64,000 bases of DNA from Primulina eburnea (Eukaryota > Streptophyta > Magnoliopsida > Lamiales > Gesneriaceae). The translations under genes were made by a program, and so were the position numbers. The DNA is taken from positions 1-64,000 of the forward strand of contig NW_027331343.1 of assembly GCF_022965805.1 (NCBI RefSeq). Reading direction: 5' to 3'. Below the pieces are notes generated by a model. It saw only the letters and a list, made by a program, of their open reading frames with translations, did no database searches and was not told the DNA's origin. The first letter of the stretch is position 1. Each line of letters begins with the position of its first letter. Of the stretch, positions 1-11,278 are shown one piece after another.

Positions 1-3000
1 AAAAATAGAATCCCTCCCCTTCTTAGTCCTAGGCAACCCAAAATAAAGTCCATAGAAATGTCAATCCAAGTTCTTTTTAAGAATAGCACGCAAAAGTGTT
101 CCCAAAGTTCTATTGACAACTTCAGTTTGTCCATCCGTTTGAGGATGACAAGTAGTAGAAAACAACAATTTTGTGCCAAGTTTAGCCCAAAAGTCCAAAA
201 GTAACTCAAGAATTTAACATCGCGACCAAAACAATAGTCCTAGGCATGCCATGCAACCTACGAACTTCTCTAAAGACCAAATCCGCAATGTTTGAAGCAT
301 CATCGGTTTTATGACAAGCTATAAAATGTGCCATCTTAGAGAATCTATCCACAACAACGAAAATAGAATCCCTCCCTTTCTTAGTCCTAGGCAACCCCAA
401 AATAAAGTCCATAGAAATGTCAATCCAAGTTCTTTTTAAGAATAGCACGCAAAAGTGTTCCCAAAGTTCTATTGACAACTTCAGTTTGTCCATCCGTTTG
501 AGGATGACAAGTAGTAGAAAACAACAATTTGTGCCAAGTTAGCCCATAAAGTATTCCAAAAGTAACTCAAGAAGTTAACATCGCGATCACAAGCAATAGT
601 CCTAGTCATGGCCATGCAACCTAACGACTTCTCGAAAGAACAAATCCGCAATGTTTGAAGCATCATCGGTTTTATACAAGCTATAAAATGTGCCATCTTA
701 GAGAATCTATCCACAACAACGAAAATAGAATCCCTCCCCTTTCTTAGTCCTAGGCAACCCAAAATAAAGTCATAGAAATGTCAATCCAAGTTCTTTTTAA
801 GAATAGCAACGCAAAAGGTGTTCCCAAAGGTTCTATTGACAACTTCAGTTTTGTCGCATCCGTTTGAGGAGGACAAGTAGTAGAAAACAACAATTTTGTG
901 CCAAGTTTAGCCCAGAAAGTATTCCAAAAGTAACTCAAGAATTTAACATCGCGATCAAAAGCAATAGTCCTAGGTAATGCCATGCAACCTAACGACTTCT
1001 CTAAAGAACAAATCCGCAATGTTTGAAGCATCATCGGTTTTATGACAAGCTATAAAATGTGCCATCTTAGAGAATCTATCCACAACAACAAAAATAGAAT
1101 CCCTCCCCTTCTTAGTCCTAGGCAACCCCAAAATAAAGTCCATAGAAATGTCAATCCAAGTTCTTTTTAAGAATAGCACGCAAAAGTGTTCCCAAAGTTC
1201 TATTGACAACTTCAGTTTGTCCATCCGTTTGAGGATGACAAGTAGTAGAAAACAAACAATTTTGTGCCAAGTTAGCCCATAAAGTCTTCCAAAAGTAACT
1301 CAAGAATTTAACATCGCGATCAGAAGCAATAGTCCTAGTCATGCCATGCAACCTAACGACTTCTCTAAAGAACAAATCCGCAATGTTTGAAGCATCATCG
1401 GTTTTATGACAAGCTATAAAATGTGCCATCTTAGAGAATCTATCCACAACAACAAAAATAGAATCCCTCCCCTTCTTAGTCCTAGGCAACCCAAAATAAA
1501 GTCCATATAAATGTCAATCCAAGTTCTTTTTAAGAATAGCACGCAAAAGTGTTCCTAAAGTTCTATTGACAACTTCAGTTTGTCCATCCGTTTGAGGATG
1601 ACAAGTAGTAGAAAACAACAATTTTGTGCCAAGTTTAGCCCATAAAGTATTCCAAAAGTAACTCAAGAATTTAACATCGCGATCAAAAGCAATAGTCCTA
1701 GTTATGCCATGCAACCTAACGACTTCTCTAAAGAACAAATCCGCAATGTTTGAAGCATCATCGGTTTTATGACAAGCTATAAAATGTGCCATCTTAGAGA
1801 ATCTATCCACAACAACGAAAATAGAATCTCTCCCCTTCTAGTCCTAGGCAACCCCAAAATAAAGTCCATAGAAATGTCAATCCAAGTTCTTTTAAGAATA
1901 GCACGCAAAAGTGTTCCAAAGTTCTATTGACAACTTCAGTTTGTCCATCCGTTTGAGGATGACAAGTAGTAGAAAACAACAATTTTGTGCCAAGTTTAGC
2001 CCAGAAGTCTTCCAAAAGTAACTCAAGATTTTAACATCGCGACCAGAAACAATAGTCCTAGGCATGCCATGCACCTAGCGACTTCTCTAAAGAACAAATC
2101 CGCAATGTTTGAAGCATCATCGGTTTTATGACAAGCTATAAAATGTGCCTATCTTAGAGAATCTATCCACAACACAAAAATAGAATCCCCTCCCCTTCTT
2201 AGTCCTAGGCAACCCAAAATAAAGTCCATAGAAATGTCAATCCAAGTTCTTTTTAAGAATAGCACGCAAAAGGTTCCAAAGTTCTATTGACAACTTCAGT
2301 TTGTCCATCCGTTTGAGGAGGACAAGTAGTAGAAAACAACAATTTTGTGCCAAGTTTAGCCCAAAAAGTATTCCAAAAGTAACTCAAGAATTTAACATCG
2401 CGATCAGAAAGCAATAGTCCTAGTCATGCCATGCAACCTACGACTTCTCTAAAGAACAAATCCGCAATGTTTGAAGCATCATCGGTTTATGACAAGCTAT
2501 AAAATGTGCCATCTTAGAGAATCTATCCACAACAACGAAAATAGAATCTCTCCCTTTCTTAGTCCTAGGCAACCCAAAAATAAAGTCCATAGAAATGTCA
2601 ATCCAAGTTCTTTTTAAGAATAGCACGCAAAAGTGTTCCCCAAAGTTCTATTGACAATTTCAGTTTGTCCATCCGTTTGAGGATGACAAGTAGTAGAAAA
2701 CATCAATTTTGTGTCAAGTTTAGCCCATAAAGTCTTCCAAAAGTAACTCAAGAATTTAACATCGCGATCAGAAAGCAATAGTCCTAGTCATGCCATGCAA
2801 CCTAACGACTTCTCTAAAGAACAAATCCGCAATGTTTGAAGCATCATCGGTTTTATGACAAGCTATAAAATGTGCCATCTTAGAGAATCTATCCACAACA
2901 ACGAAAATAGAATCCATCCCTTTCTTAGTCCTAGGCAAACCCCAAAATAAAGTCCATAGAAATGTCAATCCAAGTTCTTTTTAAGAATAGCACGCAAAAG

Positions 3001-6000
3001 TGTTACAAAGTTCTATTGACAAACTTCAGTTTGTCCATACCGTTTGAGGATGACAAGTAGTAGAAAACAACAATTTTGTGCCAAAGTTTAGCCCATAAAG
3101 TCTTCCAAAAGTAACTCAAGAATTTAAACATCGCGATCAGAAAGCCAATAGTCCTAGGCATGCCATGCAACCTTAGCGACGTCTCTAAAGAACAAATCCT
3201 CAATGTTTGAAGCATCATCGGTTTTACGACAAGCTATAAAATGTGCCATCTAGAGAATCTATCCACAACAAAAAAAAATAGAATCCATCCCCTTCTAGTC
3301 CTAGGCAACCCAAAATAAAGTCCATATAAATGTCAATCCAAGTTCTTTTTAAGAATAGCACGCAAAAGTGTTCCTAAAGTTCTATTGACAACTTCAGTTT
3401 GTCCATCCGTTTGAGGATGACAAGTAGTAGAAAACAACAATTTGTGCCAAGTTAGCCCAGAAAGTCTTCCAAAAGAAACTCAAGAATTTAACATCGCGAT
3501 CAGAAGAAATAGTCCTAGTCATGCCATGCAACCTAACGACTTCTCGAAAGAACAAATCCGCAATGTTTGAAGCATCATCGATTTTATGACAAGCTATAAA
3601 ATGTGCCATCTTAGAGAATCTATCCACAACAACAAAAAAATAGAATCCCTCCCCTTCTTAGTCCTAGACAACCCAAAATAAAGTCCATAGAAATGTCAAT
3701 CCAAGTTCTTTTTAAGAATAGCACGCAAAAGTGTTCTCAAAGTTCTATTGACAACTTCAGTTTGTCCATCCTTTGAGGAGGACAAGTAGTAGAAAACAAC
3801 AATTTTGTGCCAAGTTTAGCCCAAAAAGTATTCCAAAAGTAACTCAAGAATTTAACATCGCGATCAGAAACAATAGTCCTAGGCATGCCATGCAACCTAG
3901 CAACTTCTCTAAAGAACAAATCCGCAATGTTTGAAGCATCATCGGTTTTATGACAAGCTATAAAATGTGCCATCTTAGAGAATCTATCCACAACAACGAA
4001 AATAGAATCTCTCCCTTTCTTAGTCCTAGGCAACCCAAAATAAAGTCCATAGAAATGTCAATCCAAGTTCTTTTTAAGAATAGCACGCAAAAGTGTTCCC
4101 AAAGTTCTATTGACAACTTCAGTTTGTCCATCCGTTTGAGGATGACAAGTAGTAGAAAACATCAATTTTGTGTCAAGTTTAGCCCATAAAGTCTTCCAAA
4201 AGTAACTCAAGAATTTAACATCGAACCAGAAAACATAGTCCTAGTCATGCCATGCAACCTAACGACTTCTCGAAAGAACAAATCCGCAATGTTTGAACCA
4301 TCATCGATTTTATGACAAGCTATAAATGTGCCATCTTAGAGAATCTATCCACAACAACAAAAATAGAATCCCTCCCCTTCTTAGTCCTAGGCAACCCCAA
4401 AATAAAGTCCATAGAAATATCAATTCAAGTTCTTTTTAAGAATAGCACGCAAAAGTGTTCCCAAAGTTCTATTGACAACTTCAGTTTGTCCATCCGTTTG
4501 AGGATGACAAGTAGTAGAAAACAACAATTTTGTGCCAAATTTAGCCCCGAAAGTCTTCCAAAAGTAACTCAATAATTTAACATCACGACCAGAACAATAG
4601 TCCTAGGCATGCCATGCAACCTTGCGACGTCTCTAAAGAACAAATCCGCAATGTTTGAAGCATCATCGGTTTTACGACAAGCTATAAAATGTGCCATCTT
4701 AGAGAATCTATCCACAACAAAAAAAATAGAACCCTCCCCTTCTTAGTCCTAGGCAACCCAAAATAAAGTCCATAGAAATGTCAATCCAAGTTCTTTTTAA
4801 GAATAGCACGCAAAAGTGTTCCAAAAGTTCTATTGACAACTTCAGTTTGTCCATCCGTTTGAGGAGGACAAGTAGTAGAAAACAACAATTTTGTGCCAAG
4901 TTTAGCACATAAAGTCTTCCAAAAGAAACTCAAGAATTTAACATCGCGATCAGAAGCAATAGTCCTAGTCATGCCATGCAACCTAAGGACTTCTCTAAAG
5001 AACAAATCCGCAATGTTTGAAGCATCATCGGTTTTATGACAAGCTATAAAATGTGCCATCTTAGAGAATCTATCCACAACAACAAAAATAGAATCACTCC
5101 CCTTCTCAGTCCTAGGCAAACCAAAATAAAGTCAATATAAATGTCAATCCAAGTTCTTTTTAAGAATAGCACGCAAAAGTGTTCCTAAAGTTGTATGGAC
5201 AACTTCAGTTTGTCCATCCGTTTGAGGATGGCAAGTAGTAGAAAACTACAATTGTGTGCCAAGTTTAGCCCATAAAGTATTCCAAAAGTAACTCAAGAAT
5301 TTAACATCGCGATCAAAAGCAAAAGTCCTAGTTATGCCATGCAACCTAACGACTTATCTAAAGAACAAATCCGCAATGTTTGAAGCATCATCGGTTTTAT
5401 GACAAGCTATAAAATGTGCCATCTTAGAGAATCTATCCACAACAACGAAAATAGAATCTCTCCCTTTCTTAGTCCTAGGCAACCCCAAAATAAAGTCCAT
5501 AGAAATGTCAATCCAAGTTCTTTTTAAGAATAGCACGCAAAAGTGTTCCAAAGTTCTATTGACAACTTCAGTTTGTCCATCCGTTTGAGGATGACAAATA
5601 GTAGAAAACAACAATTTTGTGCCAAGTTTAGCCCAGAAAGTCTTCCAAAAGTAACTCAATAATTTAACATCGCGACCAGAAACAATAGTCCTAGGCATGC
5701 CATGCAACCTAGCGAATTCTCTAAAGAACAAATCCGCAATGTTTGAAGTATCATCGGTTTTATGACAAGCTATAAAATGCGCTATCTTAGAGAATCTATC
5801 CACAAAAAAAAAATAGAATCCCTCCCCTTCTTAGTCCTAGACAACCCAAAATAAATTCCATAGAAATGTCAATCCAAGTTCTTTTTAAGAATAGCACGCA
5901 AAAGTGTTCCCAAAGTTCTATTGACAACTTCAGTTTGTCCATCCGTTTGAGGAGGACAAGTAGTAGAAAACAACAATTTTGTGCCAAGTTTAGCCCACAA

Positions 6001-8742
6001 AATATTCCAAAAGTAACTCAAGAATTTAACATCGCGATCAAAAGCAATAGTCCTAGTTATGCCATGCAACCTAACGACTTCTCCAAAAAACAAATCCGCA
6101 ATGTTTGAAGCATCATCGGTTTTATGACAAGCTATAAAATGTGTCCTCTTAGAGAATCTATCCACAACAACGAAAATAGAATCTCTCCCTTTCTTAGTCC
6201 TAGGCAACCCCAAAAAAAAGTCCATAGAAATGTCAATCCAAGTTCTTTTTAAGAATAGCACGCAAAAGTGTTCGCAAAGTTCTATTGACAATTTCAGTTT
6301 GTCCATCCGTTTGAGGATGACAAGTAGTAGAAAACATCAATTTTGTGTCAAGTTTAGCCCATAAAGTCTTCCAAAAGTAACTCAAGAATTAAACATCGCG
6401 ATCAGAAGCAATAGTCCTAGTCATGCCATGCAACCTAACAACTTCTCTAAAGAACAAATCCGCAATGTTTGAAGCATCATCGGTTTTATGACAAGCTATA
6501 AAATGTGCCATCTTAGAGAATCTATCCACAACAACGAAAATAGAATCCCTCCCTTTCTTAGTCCTGGGCAACCCCAAAATAAAGTCCATAGAAATGTCAA
6601 TCCAAGTTCTTTTTAAGAATAGCACGCAAAAGTGTTACCAAAGTTCTATTGACAACTTCAGTTTGTCCATCCGTTTGAGGATGACAAGTAGTAGAAAACA
6701 ACAATTTGCCAAGTTTAGCCCATAAAGTATTCCAAAAGTAACTCAAGAATTTAACATCGCGATCAAAAGCAATAGTCCTAGTTATGCCATGCAACCTAAC
6801 GACTTCTCCAAAGAACAAATCCGCAATGTTTGAAGCATCATCGGTTTTATGACAAGCTATAAAATGTGTCATCTTAGAGAATCTATCCACAACAACGAAA
6901 ATAGAATCTCTCCCTTTCTTAGTCCTAGGCAACCCCAAAATAAAGTCCATAGAAATGTCAATCCAAGTTCTTTTTAAGAATAGCACGCAAAAGTGTTCCC
7001 AAAGTTCTATTGACAATTTCAGTTTGTCCATCCGTTTGAGGATGACAAGTAGTAGAAAACATCAATTTTGTGTCAAGTTTAGCCCATAAAGTCTTCCAAA
7101 AGTAACTCAAGAATTTAACATCGAACCAGAAAAATAGTCCTAGGCATGCCTCGCAACCTAGCGACTTCTTTAAAGAACAAATCCGCAATGTTTGAAGCAT
7201 CATCGGTTTTATGACAAGCTATAAAATGTGCCATCTTAGAGAATCTATCCACAACAACCAAAATAGAATCCCTCCCCTTCTTAGTCCTAGGCAACCAAAA
7301 TAAAGTCCATAGAAATGTCAATCCAAGTTATTTTTAAGAATAGCACGCAAAAGTGTTCCCAAAGTTCTATTGACAACTTCAGTTTGTCCATCCGTTTGAG
7401 GATGACAAGTAGTAGAAAACAACAATTTTGTCCCAAGTTTAGCCCAAAAAGTATTCCAAAAGTAACTCAAGAATTTAACATCGCGATCAGAAGCACTAGT
7501 CCTAGTCATGCCATGCAACCTAACGACTTCTCGAAAGAACAAATCCGCAATGTTTGAACCATCATCGATTTTATGACAAGCTATAAAATGTGCCATCTTA
7601 GAGAATCTATCAACAACAACAAAAATAGAATCCCTCCCCTTCTTAGTACTAGGCAAACCCAAAATAAAGTCCATAGAAATATCAATTCAAGTTCTTTTTA
7701 AGAATAGCACGCAAAAGTGTTCCCAAAGTTCTATTGACAACTTCAGTTTGTCCATCCGTTTGAGGATGACAAGTAGTAGAAAACAACAATTTTGTGCCAA
7801 GTTTAGCCCAGAAAGTCTTCCAAAAGTAACTCAATAATTTAACATCGCGACCAGAAACAATAGTCCTAGGCAACCCAAAATAAAGTCCATAGAAATGTCA
7901 ATCCAAGTTCTTTTTAAGAATAGCACGCAAAAGTGTTCCAAAAGTTCTATTGACAACTTCAGTTTGTCCGTCCGTTTGAGGATGACAAGTAGTAGAAAAC
8001 AACAATTTTGTGCCAAGTTTATCACATAAAGTCTTCCAAAAGTAACTCAAGAATTTAACATCGCGATCAAAAGCAATAGTCCTAGTCATGCCATGCAACC
8101 TAAGGACTTCTCTAAAGAACAAATCCGCAATGTTTGAAGCATCATCGGTTTTATGACAAGCTATAAAATGTGCCATCTTAGAGAATCTATCCACAACAAC
8201 AAAAATAGAATCCCTCCCATTCTTAGTACTAGGCAAAGTTAAAATAAAGTCCATAAAATGCCAATCCAAGTTCTTTTTAAGAATAGCACGCAAAAGTGTT
8301 CCCAAAGTTCTGTTGACAACTTCATTTTGTCCATCCGTTTGAGGATGACAAGTAGTAGAAAACAACAATTTTGTGCCAAGTTTAGCCCAGAAAGTCTTCC
8401 AAAAGCAACTCAATAATTTAACATCGCGACCAGAAACAATAGTCCTAGGCATGCCATGCAACCTAGCGACTTCTCTAAAGAACAAATCCACAATGTTTGA
8501 AGCATCATCGGTTTTATGACAAGCTATAAAATGTGCCATCTTAGAGAATCTATCCACAACAAAAAAGATAGAATCCCTCCCCTTCTTAGTCCTAGACAAC
8601 CCAAAATAAAGTCCATAGAAATGTCAATCCAAGTTCTTTTTAAGAATAGCACGCAAAAGTGTTCCCAAAGTTCGATTGACAACTTCAGTTTGTCCATCCG
8701 TTTGAGGAGGACAAGTAGTAGAAAACAACAATTTTGCGCAAA
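1..8742 (-). repeat. Integrase-core satellite, array segment 1 (about 24 monomers of 364 bp)
   Basis: A head-to-tail tandem array with a 364-bp period, for example the block beginning aaaatagaat recurs near 1091 and 1455. Read on the minus strand, each monomer encodes the catalytic core of a Ty3/gypsy integrase, from a [12 protein letters not shown] start through [19 protein letters not shown] and [14 protein letters not shown] to AILKKNL, where it joins the next copy. The consensus keeps D, D and E with X60 and X35 spacing. The rest of pol, the LTRs and gag are absent. Since 364 is not a multiple of three, the frame shifts at every junction, so this is not one long gene. Monomers in about 1-4.3 kb carry many single-base indels; those after about 4.6 kb are cleaner. 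Higher-order variants (a gaaccagaaaa variant near 4221 and 7123) lie about 2.9 kb apart. The array starts before the window and is cut at 8742 by an LTR. Confidence 0.95.
7898..8599 (-). pseudogene. Two integrase cores fused in frame within the satellite (233 codons)
   Basis: This is the longest open frame in the satellite. A one-base loss near 8254-8262, at the junction where most monomers read ccatagaaatg, brings two neighbouring monomers into one frame. The predicted protein is a tandem of two integrase catalytic cores. Each carries the MDF-, SDRD/SGRD- and QTDGQ(T/N)E-type positions of the DDE triad, although the upstream copy reads SGRD at the second aspartate. There is no zinc-binding HHCC domain, no C-terminal integrase domain and no recognisable promoter. 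I read it as a chance fusion in a non-coding satellite rather than a working enzyme. Confidence 0.7.
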
Positions 8743-9115
8743 TGTAATGCCCGAGATTTAATCATTTTAATCAGACGTTGATTAATTGACGTAATGGAAG
8801 TCATAGGAACTCAAATGACGAAGCCGGGCGTTGGTTTATGTTAAGCCAAGATGTTGAACCGAACATCTCAAGATGTTAGGCCGAACATCTCGCGCCCGAG
8901 CGGCAGAAAAGCACCGCCCGAGCGCGCATGTATAATTGTGAGGGCCGAGAGTTCTTCGCCCTAGCGAGCAACTTTTGACCGCCCGAGCGACAGGAGATGT
9001 TCAGCCGAGGATCTCGACCGAAACTGACTCGCCCTAGCGGTAGGTTTTGACCGCCCTAGCGAGAAACGTGCAGAACATGCACAATGCCACTTGCCCTTAT
9101 ATCATGCAATGTATA
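8743..9115 (+). repeat. Family 1A 5' LTR, left part (U3)
   Basis: It starts TGTAATGCCCGAG, the same start as the LTRs at 23615 and 61868. It holds GC-rich short repeats of the CCGCCCGAGCG / CGCCCTAGCG type (about 8888-9057). The copia element is inserted at the start of a TATA-rich (TA)n run, so this fragment is separated from the rest of its LTR by 9.36 kb. Confidence 0.92.
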
Positions 9116-11264
9116 TGTTAGAGTAGGTGCCCGTCGAGCCAAGTGTTGGCCGAGTGTTCACAATGAAACTCTATGAATAAGCAATCTTTATTTTAATAAT
9201 ATTTGAAATTATTATTTTGGCAAATCTTTATCTGTATACCCATGCTAGCTGCATAGATAAAGCCCTTGAATATACAAATAGTAGAAAGAATATGAGATGC
9301 TCATATGATGAGTATCATGAAACTCATATTTGTAATACTGTATATTCTAAACGGTTCCTAGTCGATTCAGCCGCCACTAAGAAGGATATAGGCCGCTCGA
9401 GTTAGAGACTAGTATCTGCGATGTGAGTACCATGTTTCATTGGTAGGGGACATTGTGATGTCCGAACATGGAGATAGGTGCTCCTTGTAGAGTGCACTGA
9501 ACAACCCTCCATAAAAGGACTTTCCAAGTGGTTCTCACTTATCGAGTGGAAAGGTCCTGGTTTATGGTTGTACAGAATTAGTCCTTATGACCCGGGACAA
9601 CATTGAGACTCTATGTGCTAGAATTACACTTTGACTTGTTTACCGACTCTCATGGGGTCATCAGGTGGCAAGGTTGGGTGTTCTGTCGAAACACATAGGA
9701 GTCGATGCATTGTAGTCGGGGATTCACCGCTTACCTTCGGGTATGGATATCCTATGTGTTATCATGTGTATGTAGATCGAAATCTCTGGCCAGAGTATGG
9801 TTGTAATTATGAAAGGGGTTTCATAGATTACACCATCGATGCAACTACGACATGACACATAGTATCGATTCTTGGACAACTCTCGATAAACCAATGGTTG
9901 TCGAATCGATCGGGATATATGAGTTGAAGGGACCGTACTGTACGCTAACCATAATTGAATGGTTCTTGCAGGCACTATCATGTGATACCTAGGGAATCAC
10001 GTAAGCGATGCTGCTAGGCGTTTAACGTGATTGGTTGGGTACTATCAGACTTGAGTTCTGACGTTCTTACTATCAAGGAGTTGATAAGTAAGAATGGAGC
10101 AATTGGGGTATGCTCGAATAAGGACATGTTTAGTCCGAATCACATAGGGATGTGAACCCACGGCTAGTTGTATCAATGAACCATTGAGGGCCACACAAGT
10201 ACTAGCTTTGTAAATCCCGATGAGAAGTAAAAATAGTTCAATGTGTTGAACGGCTTATAAAGGAGTTTATAAGCGTAAGGAAAATTAGAAGTATGACTTC
10301 TATAAAGGAGAAAATAGTTCAATGTGTTGAACGACTTATAAATGAGTTTATAAGTGTAAAGAAAAATAGAAGTATGACTTCTATGAGAGAAATATAAATT
10401 TTAATTTATGGAAGTGTTCCTAGATTAAAATTTGGCCAAGTGACTAATGTTTTTGAAAATAGTGATTTTCATAAACATTATTATGGACTAAATTAAATTA
10501 ATTCAAGTGTTGAATTAATTAAACACTAGTGGGCCTAGTAGAGCCCAAATAATTAACTTAATTCAAGTGTTGGATTAATTAAATAATATTGAGTCTTGTA
10601 GAGCTCAATTAAAATAATTATTTAACTAGTGGGACTTGGGTAAATTCAAGTAATGTTTAAATAGTCTCAAATGTGTTTGAGATATTTAAATTTAGTCCAA
10701 AGTTTTTAATTTGATTAAAAACTATATAATATGCATGCATGGGAGGTGAAGAGTTGGGGAATACTTTTGATTAAAATAATGGTTGGCATGCAACTTTTTG
10801 AATCAACTTTTTGCAACCCCAAGACTAGTCTCTCCTCCCACATTACACATGTATGATGGCCGAAATTCCTACACCAATTCTCTCCAAGTTTTCTCCATTT
10901 TTGTGTTCTTCAATTGTTGAAGAATACACACACTTTTCTTTGAAAAATCCTCTTAGTTTTCTAGTGCAAATTAAGAGGGGATTTACCTAGTTAGTGGTGG
11001 GCCTTATTTTGAAGGAAAGTTTCAAGTTTTTGGAGGAGAGCTTGTAGATCTTCATGCCATTCAAGAGCTAAGGTGTTTACACCTTAGTTGGAGCCATAAA
11101 ATCAATCCTTGTGATTGATAGGTAATTTTCTCAACATCCTATGTATGGTTTGATTTTTGTAAATATTACACAAGAGCAAAACATGGTGGCCGAAAATATT
11201 CTTTCAAAATTTCGAATTTTATGCTTCCGTTGCGTTTCCGGCCACCGTAACCGGTCCGCTTTCA
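9116..11264 (+). repeat. Copia 5' LTR
   Basis: 2149 bp, TG...CA. From 9116 to about 11125 it is almost identical to the 3' LTR; I saw one substitution, near 9466. The last 140 bp or so are clearly different. It contains two internal tandem duplications: an 81-bp unit at about 10230-10391 and a unit of about 65-70 bp around ttcaagtgttg(a/g)attaatt at about 10494-10620. Short open frames here (for example 9217-9405) recur in the 3' LTR and are not genes. Confidence 0.94.
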
Positions 11265-11266
11265 AG

Positions 11267-11278
11267 TGGTATCCGAGC
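11267..11278 (+). promoter_or_regulatory. Copia primer-binding site (initiator Met tRNA)
   Basis: TGGTATCCGAGC lies two bases after the 5' LTR. It differs by one base from TGGTATCAGAGC, the complement of the plant initiator methionine tRNA 3' end that primes minus-strand synthesis. Confidence 0.85.

Noticed and set aside
3950..4575. Plus-strand frames in the satellite ([12 protein letters not shown]..., [10 protein letters not shown]...)
   Set aside because: They are antisense reads of the integrase-core monomers and recur with the repeat.
1..8742. A CRISPR-like array or a family of tandem genes
   Set aside because: The period is 364 bp with no unique spacers, the monomer is a fragment of an integrase core, and the frame shifts at each joint.
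9217..9405. Short frames at 9217, 9631 and 9724 and their exact doubles at 16421, 16835 and 16928
   Set aside because: They are in the two copia LTRs; identity reflects the LTR pair, not gene conservation.
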